Shown piece by piece: positions 58,164-64,000 of a stretch of DNA of 64,000 nucleotides. The number at the start of each line of letters is the position of its first letter. The first letter of the stretch is position 1. A program made the position numbers and the translations under genes. The stretch comes from an uncultured Collinsella sp. GTDB taxonomy: Bacteria > Actinomycetota > Coriobacteriia > Coriobacteriales > Coriobacteriaceae. Location: positions 13,664 to 77,663 of the forward strand of contig UREE01000003.1 in assembly GCA_900546825.1 (NCBI GenBank), in the 5' to 3' direction. The notes under the pieces are model-generated. The model was not told the origin of the DNA, did no database searches, and was given only the letters and a program-made list of their open reading frames with translations.

Positions 58164-58892
58164 ATGAAGATCATTAAAGCTAAAGACTACGAGGATATGA
58201 GCCGTAAGGCCGCCAATATTATCTCGGCGCAGGTTATCCTCAAGCCCGACTGTGTGCTGGGCCTTGCCACCGGCTCCACCCCGATCGGTGCCTACAAGCA
58301 GCTCGCTGCTTGGTACGAGAAGGGCGACGTCGACTTTGCCGAGGTCAGCACCTACAACCTGGACGAGTATCGCGGCCTTTCGCACGACGATCCCCAGAGC
58401 TATCACTACTTCATGCGTGAGAACTTCTTCGATCACATCAACATCGACCTGAACAACACGCATGTGCCCGATGGCTCCAACCCCGACGCCGCCGCTGCCT
58501 GCTCTGAGTACGACAAGATTGTCGCTGACGCCGGTTACCCGGATCTGCAGCTGCTCGGCATTGGCAACAACGGCCACATCGGCTTCAACGAGCCCGATGA
58601 CCACTTCTCCAAGGGCACGCACTGCGTCGACCTCACCGAGAGCACCATTCGGGCCAACAGCCGCCTGTTCGACAGCATCGACGATGTTCCCCGTCAGGCC
58701 TACACCATGGGTACCCAGACCATCATGTATGCCCGCATGATCCTGGTTGTCGCCAACGGCGAGGCCAAGGCTCAGGCCGTGCATGACATGTGCTATGGTC
58801 CGGTTACTCCCGCGTGCCCGGCTTCGATCCTGCAGCTGCACACCAACTGCGTTGTCGTTGCCGACGAGGCCGCCCTTTCGCTCTGCGAGTAG
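58164..58892 (+). CDS. nagB: Glucosamine-6-phosphate deaminase
   Basis: 242 residues. It converts glucosamine-6-P to fructose-6-P and ammonia. Seen: LGLATGSTPIGAYKQL phosphate loop, STYNLDEYRGL with the catalytic Asp, LLGIGNNGHIGFNEPDD with the ring-opening His, and a C-terminal GPVTPACPASILQLH. The ATG at 58164 has GAAAGGA upstream; the longer open frame from 57813 overlaps EIIA and is not used. About 270 nt separate it from the EIIA gene, much of it likely leader. Confidence 0.95.
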   Translation: MKIIKAKDYEDMSRKAANIISAQVILKPDCVLGLATGSTPIGAYKQLAAWYEKGDVDFAEVSTYNLDEYRGLSHDDPQSYHYFMRENFFDHINIDLNNTHVPDGSNPDAAAACSEYDKIVADAGYPDLQLLGIGNNGHIGFNEPDDHFSKGTHCVDLTESTIRANSRLFDSIDDVPRQAYTMGTQTIMYARMILVVANGEAKAQAVHDMCYGPVTPACPASILQLHTNCVVVADEAALSLCE

Positions 58893-58924
58893 CGCGAATC
58901 CTGCACCTCGACATAGCCTTGCCT

Positions 58925-58952
58925 AAGGCCTCCGCTTTGCGGGGGCCTTTTT
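58925..58952 (+). terminator. Terminator of nagB
   Basis: AAGGCCTCCGC / GCGGGGGCCTT with a TTT loop, followed by TTTT. Confidence 0.85.
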
Positions 58953-59339
58953 GCTATCCCTTTCCGCCCGCTTGACCAAAATCTTGCCGCAAGCTTGACG
59001 AATGCCGGATGTCTAACAGCTTGATTCATTCCATACCAGATTCTATGCAATAATGCCACTAAAAGGTCGTAGACGGTAGCGGGTGCTAGGCGAGCTGAAT
59101 GACATAGATGAACCTTGTTCATTTGCGTTACACTGCCGTTCAGATGGGACAAGCTGACAAGCTCATTTACCTGCTTAAAGACCGATTAGTCGGGGGATTA
59201 ATAACAATCGGCCCTCGCTGTAAAAAACTTGCCGCTTGCGTACCAAAAGACAACCTAAAACATAAGGTCGCTCTATTCATAGCGCGGCTTGTATGGTCTT
59301 GCGGTTACAGTGTCCATACGGTCGAGTTGAGGAGCGGGC
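58953..59339. other. Gap before the STAND-type regulator gene
   Basis: About 390 bp, AT-richer than average, no convincing gene (an 85-codon frame at 59108-59365 overlaps the next gene). ATGAACCTTGTTCAT near 59108-59122 is a 6+3+6 palindrome and possible operator. Confidence 0.55.
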
Positions 59340-61121
59340 ATGGTAAACGATTTGAGCAGTATTGACGACCTTGAGCTGATGCCGCTGGGCGGAGGCTATA
59401 TGGTGCGACGCGAACGCTTGATGAATGAGCTTATCGCCAAGGGCCGAAAGGCCGGCATCGTGGTTCTTTATGCGCCCGACGGGTTTGGGAAGACCTCGGT
59501 GCTACTGCAGTACACCCATGAGGTTAAATGCGACCCGACGCGAGGCCCCGTGCGGATTATCGAGGCCGATCGCGCCATTGGGCGCGAGGTGTTTATGCAG
59601 CTCGAGGTGGTTACCGAAGAACTCAAAGACAAACCGCACTCTCTTATCGCGATTGATAATGTGCCAAACCTCGATCAGCACGATACCGAAGACCTCATCG
59701 ACAGGATTCGCGGCCTGCGCGCTATGGGGGTAGGGGTCTTTATCTCCTGCCGTCCTTCAAATCGTCAGCTGATTCATGGGCTGGGCGATTCGGTTAAGAT
59801 CAATGCGCAGATGCTCAAGGTGCATGCCTATGAGTATTCGGCGTGGGCATCGGCGTTTTCGATCAGCACATCGCTCGACTTTTATCAGCTCACGCAGGGC
59901 GTGCCCGAGCTCGTTTCGGCATTGCAGACGGGTCTGTATGGCCAAGGCGACGTAGCCGGTCTGCTCGAAAACGAGATTGTCAACGTATATGGCGCGGCAC
60001 TTGTCGATCTGGCTTCGCTCGACAATAATGCGCTGTTTTGCGTGGCATGTCTCATGATTTTGATGGGCGAGGGCAATATCGCAGAACTCGAGGCTTGTGG
60101 GGTGAGGCTGTCGATGGTCGACCAGTCCTACTTTGTACGCGACTACCCGATCTTTGGCTTGGACCCCGCCGAGCGGAGTTTTACGTGTCTGGGCACGGAG
60201 GATAACGGGCGCTTGCGTTTGCGTAAGTTGGTGGCCGAGGTTCGCCCCGAACTTGTTCCGAGGGCGGCCCGGATTTTGCTTAAGGCGGGCCGATGCGATG
60301 CGGCGATGGGCCTGGCGGACGCCTTTTTGGACCGTGAGGCGGTCCTTGAACTTGCTGGGCAGTATGGGGTCGATCTGGCTCTGACGGGGCACGGGGCCGA
60401 TATCTGCCGAGCAGCGCTGGGCACGATCGATGCCGACGATCCGGCTCCAGAGCCAACGCCTGCCGAGGCGCTTGGCGTATATCTGGCAGCGGTCAGCGTG
60501 TCCAATACAAAGCTCGCTCGCTATATGGCATCGGTCATCGAACGCGGGGGCGAACGGGCGGCCTGCGAAATAGACCCTGTTTCATGGAGGGTGGCCCAGA
60601 CACTGACGGCTGTTTGCTATGGGGACAACGGGCTTGGGCTCCCTACGAACCTGGCCGTGCCAGAAATAGAGACGTCCCACACCGCACTCGACATGCTGTC
60701 CGCGCATATCGAGGTCAAGCGCTGTCTGACAGAGCGGGGAGATGACGGCGGCGTTCTACAGCAGCTCAAAACGAGCAAGGCCTACGACTGCGAGCTCGAT
60801 ATCGCGGGGATTGTTGTGCGGGCCGATAGCATGCTGGTGGAGCTCTTTGACGGGTCGTTTGCGGGAACCGACGAGCGCGACGACGAGATGACGGTGGTGC
60901 GGGAGGCGCTCGACGTACGTGGGCTTAAGGCGATGGCTATCTGGGTGCGCATGGTGTTGGCGGCACGGCGGCTCCTTTCTGGTTTGCCGGTAACCGACGA
61001 TGCGGCGTTCAACGAGCTCGATCGTTTTGCTGTGCGCATGCGCGACAACCAGATTCAGCTGTTTGGCCTGTTGCTAGAAGGCTGGCAGTCGCTGGCAGAG
61101 GGACGGCCGGTTAATGCATAG
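59340..61121 (+). CDS. STAND-type ATPase regulator, N-terminal part (ends at in-frame amber codon)
   Basis: 593 residues before a TAG. A P-loop APDGFGKTS (Lys51) opens a MalT/LuxR-like STAND ATPase domain, with LIAIDNVP (Walker B-like) and VGVFISCRPSNR. Helical repeats follow from about residue 290. The reading frame continues without a shift after the TAG at 61119-61121 into the next open frame, which has no ribosome-binding site of its own. This suggests one gene of about 999 residues interrupted by a nonsense codon. ATG at 59340 has GAGGAG upstream. It may be inactive, or read through. Confidence 0.75.
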   Translation: MVNDLSSIDDLELMPLGGGYMVRRERLMNELIAKGRKAGIVVLYAPDGFGKTSVLLQYTHEVKCDPTRGPVRIIEADRAIGREVFMQLEVVTEELKDKPHSLIAIDNVPNLDQHDTEDLIDRIRGLRAMGVGVFISCRPSNRQLIHGLGDSVKINAQMLKVHAYEYSAWASAFSISTSLDFYQLTQGVPELVSALQTGLYGQGDVAGLLENEIVNVYGAALVDLASLDNNALFCVACLMILMGEGNIAELEACGVRLSMVDQSYFVRDYPIFGLDPAERSFTCLGTEDNGRLRLRKLVAEVRPELVPRAARILLKAGRCDAAMGLADAFLDREAVLELAGQYGVDLALTGHGADICRAALGTIDADDPAPEPTPAEALGVYLAAVSVSNTKLARYMASVIERGGERAACEIDPVSWRVAQTLTAVCYGDNGLGLPTNLAVPEIETSHTALDMLSAHIEVKRCLTERGDDGGVLQQLKTSKAYDCELDIAGIVVRADSMLVELFDGSFAGTDERDDEMTVVREALDVRGLKAMAIWVRMVLAARRLLSGLPVTDDAAFNELDRFAVRMRDNQIQLFGLLLEGWQSLAEGRPVNA

Positions 61122-61136
61122 TTCCGTGCGGTTCAA

Positions 61137-62339
61137 GTGCTCAAACTTGCCGAGGAGTCGATTGCGTACATGCGCGATAACGCATTGCTGCTGGAGCGCG
61201 CGGCGTATCTGCGTAACACCTCGATGGTTTCGGTGCGCGAGGAAGCGGAGTTGCTCGATATAAGCCAGACGCAGGTTGGTGGAGCGGAGGCCTGGATGGT
61301 GGCGCTGCATTTGGCTTGCGCGGGGCGAGATAGCGATCTTGCGGCCTGGATGTCCATGAATCGTGCGGGGATTCTAGAGCCATCGTATCGGCTCTTTGCG
61401 CGCCTTGCCATGCATTGTTTAGGCGAGCCGGCGACCAGGATTCGCAAGAAGCTTCCCGTGCGCGAGCTATCGCGGTATTCGCTGCGCGACGATCTGGAAG
61501 GGGAGGGCGAGCGCCTGTTCCAGGCCGGCGAGGTTGAAGCCGTTGATACCATCGACCATATCGAGATTCGCATGTTTGGTGCGTTTCGCGCCGAGCGCGA
61601 CGGGTTTCCCATCACGGACAAAATGTGGCGCCGCAAGAAGGCGGCGACGCTTGCCGAGCGGCTTGCATTGGGCATGGATGCGCTCGTCGACCGCGAGACG
61701 CTGGCAATGGAGCTGTGGCCCCATGCCGAGTTCAATAGCGCCCGCAACAACCTGTACTCGACGATATCGCGCTTGCGGTCGGCTTTGGGACCGACACCGG
61801 ATGGCAAGTCGTGTGTGCTCATCCAAAATGAATGCATCGGACTCAACGGCGACTACGTCAAGACCGATGTACGGCTGTTTGACCAGATAAGCCGCGAGGT
61901 TTTGGGAAATCGCACGGGTGCGCGCGGGCCCCATTTAGTTGAGCTTTGCCTTAAGATTGAGCAGCTTTATGCCGGACCGCTGTATGTTCCCAATGGCTGT
62001 AATCCAACCTACTTTTTGCGCATGCGGCGCATTATGCAGTCAAAGTACATCGATTGCATGATTAAGGGGGCAAATGCCGCCCTAGAAGAAAACGACCTGC
62101 AGTCGGCGATTTGGCTGGCGGAGTCGGGGCTTCGGCAGGAAACGGCGCGTGAGGATATGGTGCGCTGCGCCATGCGCGTCTACAGTGCGGCGGGGCGGAG
62201 GCGCGATATCGTCGAGCTGTACAGCGGGCATATGCACCATCTGAGGGAGCAGGTCAATGGCGTGCCCGAGCCCGAGACGCGGCGTCTATACGAGCGCTTG
62301 GTGGAGGGACGGCTCAATCGCGTGCTGGTCGAGCGATAA
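61137..62339 (+). CDS. BTAD/OmpR-like C-terminal part of the interrupted regulator
   Basis: About 400 residues from a GTG without a Shine-Dalgarno site; the frame is the same as the upstream gene and open from 61122. Helical repeats continue, then a winged-helix DNA-binding domain (about residues 140-235, IEIRMFGAFRAERDGFPI, MWRRKKAATLAERLAL, ELWPHAEFNSARNNLYSTIS) and a BTAD-type helical domain to the end (YAGPLYVPN, REQVNGVPEPETRRLYERL). BTAD proteins activate secondary-metabolism or uptake genes in actinobacteria. Alone it would lack the ATPase switch. Best read as the C-terminal half of the gene starting at 59340. Confidence 0.7.
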   Translation: MLKLAEESIAYMRDNALLLERAAYLRNTSMVSVREEAELLDISQTQVGGAEAWMVALHLACAGRDSDLAAWMSMNRAGILEPSYRLFARLAMHCLGEPATRIRKKLPVRELSRYSLRDDLEGEGERLFQAGEVEAVDTIDHIEIRMFGAFRAERDGFPITDKMWRRKKAATLAERLALGMDALVDRETLAMELWPHAEFNSARNNLYSTISRLRSALGPTPDGKSCVLIQNECIGLNGDYVKTDVRLFDQISREVLGNRTGARGPHLVELCLKIEQLYAGPLYVPNGCNPTYFLRMRRIMQSKYIDCMIKGANAALEENDLQSAIWLAESGLRQETAREDMVRCAMRVYSAAGRRRDIVELYSGHMHHLREQVNGVPEPETRRLYERLVEGRLNRVLVER

Positions 62340-62342
62340 AAA

Positions 62343-62371
62343 ACGGGCGCCCGAAGTACTTGGGCACCCGT
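62343..62371. terminator. Bidirectional terminator
   Basis: ACGGGCGCCC / TGGGCACCCGT arms with an 8-nt loop between two convergent genes. Confidence 0.75.
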
Positions 62372-62408
62372 AAGCTTGCTATGTGTTGGCTCGCCGGATC
62401 ATTGGCTC

Positions 62409-62708
62409 TTAGACGAGCTTGATCTTCTCGATGTCCTTGCGCGAGGACTCGCGATACAGCGAGAACTTGCGGCCGATGACCTGGACGACCTCGGCGTGGC
62501 AACGCTCAGCGAGCTCTTCGGCGGCCTCGCGGGCGGAAAGACTGGAGCCATCGAGCACGGAGCACTTAACGAGCTCGTGCTTCTCCAGGTAGGCGACCGT
62601 CTGCTCGACGGTGCCCTCGTTGACGTCGGACTTGCCGATGATGATGGCGGGGTTGAGGTGATGGGCCATGCTGCGAAGCTGCTTGACCTGGGCTCCTGTC
62701 AGTGCCAT
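62409..62708 (-). CDS. yhbY: CRS1/YhbY-type RNA-binding protein
   Basis: 99 residues, a single CRM domain. LTGAQVKQLRSMAHHLNPAIIIGKSDVNEG matches the family start; the GxxG-type loop is VIGRKFSLYR. In other bacteria the protein binds the pre-50S ribosome. The ATG at 62708 has only a weak site. It stands alone and converges with the interrupted regulator. Confidence 0.93.
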   Translation of the reverse strand: MALTGAQVKQLRSMAHHLNPAIIIGKSDVNEGTVEQTVAYLEKHELVKCSVLDGSSLSAREAAEELAERCHAEVVQVIGRKFSLYRESSRKDIEKIKLV

Positions 62709-62866
62709 GGGTTCTCGCTTTCTATGTATGGGGCGCCCCGCGACGGGGCCTTAATCTACGTGAGCTGTCCCACGATAGCGCAGGAACGGTGCGGTGTGGG
62801 GCGCGTTTGCCCAGTTCAAAAAGAATGCGGATGCCGAGTGAGCGGGCGGTGCGGGCTGCGAACGGG

Positions 62867-63754
62867 CTATGAGCTGGGCGCAGAGACTGGCTCCCATGCA
62901 ATAAACGCCCAACGAACCTTGCGGACATGATCGAGCATATAGCGCCCCTGCGGCACGCCCTTGGACCCCGGCTCGCCGGCATGAGGGTTCTCAATCATGT
63001 GTTGAGCGATGTAGTCACGCAGGCGGTCGATCTTATCCTCGTTGCCATGCTCGAGCATGCGAGAAAAGTCCGCCACACCTGCCTCAAGGCTGTCGAAGGT
63101 ATCGCGACGAGGCGATTCAAAGTACGTGACCTGCGGCAGGGCACCCATCTGAATGAGGATATTAAAGGCATACACAAAGCCATTACTGCAGGTAACCGAG
63201 GCGCCGATAGCGTTCATCAAGTGCAGATCATAGCGTGGGCTGGAGTTGGCAACCATCGTGACAGCACAACGCCGACGAGCCGTACGGTCGAGTTTGGCAA
63301 GCGCACCTTTTAGATCGGTCGTCGTAACCGACCGACTGGCAAAGGCAACATCCACCGCTTTCGCGACCGGTCCAACCAAATCCCAATCATCGTCCCAAGC
63401 AAGCTCAAGCGGCGTAATGAGATCCTCGAGCCCATAGTACTCAATACCAGCATCAAGCGTGCCCAACATGGCAGGGGAAAAGTCAGCAGCAATCACAGGA
63501 TGCCCAGCCTGAGCAAGCGGAATAGCAATCGACCCAGCCCCACACCCCATATCAAGCACGGATTCACCAGGCTTTAACGCCAACAGCTTCATAAAGTCCC
63601 GAGCATAAGGGGCAGTCTCCAGCGGTCGAAAATGCCGAGCCCGCTTATCCCACTCAAAAGAATCATCAGCCCGCCGCCGACCAGCCTGCAAGCGCATCCA
63701 TTCCTCATTCCAATCCGCAGAAAGCAGCTCGGAACGAATCAAATCATCAGCCAC
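62867..63754 (-). CDS. Class I SAM-dependent methyltransferase
   Basis: 295 residues. Motif I is VLDMGCGAGSIAIPLA, followed by VIAADFSPAML (acidic end of beta-2). Later motifs are weaker. The target is not clear from sequence; family members act on tRNA, small molecules or proteins. ATG at 63754. A terminator-type hairpin just upstream ends some minus-strand gene beyond the window. Confidence 0.85.
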   Translation of the reverse strand: MADDLIRSELLSADWNEEWMRLQAGRRRADDSFEWDKRARHFRPLETAPYARDFMKLLALKPGESVLDMGCGAGSIAIPLAQAGHPVIAADFSPAMLGTLDAGIEYYGLEDLITPLELAWDDDWDLVGPVAKAVDVAFASRSVTTTDLKGALAKLDRTARRRCAVTMVANSSPRYDLHLMNAIGASVTCSNGFVYAFNILIQMGALPQVTYFESPRRDTFDSLEAGVADFSRMLEHGNEDKIDRLRDYIAQHMIENPHAGEPGSKGVPQGRYMLDHVRKVRWAFIAWEPVSAPSS

Positions 63755-63773
63755 GGGCTATCCCCCTCACAAC

Positions 63774-63806
63774 AAAAAAGCGGCCCCTCCCAAAAGAAGA
63801 GCCGCA
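63774..63806 (-). terminator. Terminator of a minus-strand gene outside the window
   Basis: On the minus strand GCGGC...GGCCGC form a stem followed by TTTTTT. Confidence 0.6.
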
Positions 63807-63954
63807 ACAAGCATATATCAGAAAAAGAACCGTTCCAACGCCAAACCGCCGCACCAGCCAAGTGGTGCAGGAGCGAAGCAACTGCAACATGGGACAGAAC
63901 TCAGCCAAGGTTGAGATGTGCGGGAGCCCCGGGGAGGGCAAATATATAAGGTCG

Positions 63955-64000
63955 ATCGCGAGTTCCGCACGAGCCGGAGAGCACTTAATGTGCTCTCCGT
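63955..64000. repeat. Covarying hairpin repeat, family D, copy 3 (cut by window end)
   Basis: CGCGAGTTCCGCAC, then GGAGAGCAC-TTAAT-GTGCTCTCC. Flank and loop equal those of copy 1; two stem positions differ with compensation. Confidence 0.8.

Noticed and set aside
59108..59365. 85-codon frame before the STAND gene
   Set aside because: Overlaps the real start of the next gene and lacks a ribosome-binding site.

Overview
The window looks like chromosomal DNA of a gut Coriobacteriia, most like Collinsella (inference). It is GC-rich with frequent GTG starts and strong Shine-Dalgarno sites. It holds an LPxTG-type pilus locus, paired ABC exporters typical of gut actinobacteria, an actinobacterial GlnR-like orphan regulator beside glnA, and many short palindromic repeats in nearly every long intergenic gap. 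No rRNA, tRNA or CRISPR array was seen. The only RNA gene recognised is tmRNA (ssrA).

Layout. 1-11.5 kb: an unsaturated-uronate catabolic region. It has the 3' end of a GH105 unsaturated uronyl hydrolase, a sugar isomerase/epimerase, a GltA-like Fe-S flavoprotein and an Old-Yellow-Enzyme Fe-S reductase. Then come an RpiB-family isomerase, a KduD/DhuD-like dehydrogenase, a GntR regulator, KDPG aldolase, KDG kinase and a LacI regulator. Together the isomerase, dehydrogenase, kinase and aldolase complete the route unsaturated uronate > KDG > KDPG > pyruvate + glyceraldehyde-3-P. 11.7-18.3 kb: glnA, a GlnR-like regulator, an HtrA protease, a MITE-like 195-bp element, ligA and a small coupled ORF. 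18.3-24.5 kb: a MATE exporter with its MerR regulator, and a heterodimeric ABC exporter. 24.7-31 kb: an AbiEi/DUF559-like protein between two copies of one palindromic repeat, moaA, a moaC-mobB fusion, an MFS transporter between near-identical 57-nt repeats, and a HAD phosphatase.

31.4-40.1 kb: a pilus locus with a large beta-helix adhesin and two pilins, carrying sorting signals LPLSG, MPSTG and LPLTG. A terminator, a 50-aa membrane peptide and a class C sortase follow. 40.4-43.9 kb: gatCAB, followed by a 40-bp-arm inverted repeat and two duplicated terminator modules. 44.2-49 kb: an AraC regulator divergent from an ABC exporter pair. 49.1-52.5 kb: a small membrane protein and P1B-type ATPase behind a DtxR-like operator, then a RelB-PIN toxin-antitoxin pair. 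52.5-58.9 kb: a hypothetical gene, ssrA with att-like fragments behind it, a patatin, rplM-rpsI, glmM, a PTS EIIA and nagB (amino-sugar metabolism). 59.3-64 kb: a STAND/BTAD regulator broken by an in-frame amber codon, yhbY and a methyltransferase.

The strongest leads are: (i) a dispersed hairpin family whose stems covary around an invariant TTAAT loop, one copy lying inside a giant inverted repeat; (ii) the amber-interrupted regulator; (iii) a glutamine synthetase lacking the usual flap glutamate motif; (iv) the uronate cluster joined to two Fe-S flavoenzymes; (v) tmRNA 3'-end fragments that suggest a lost integrated element.
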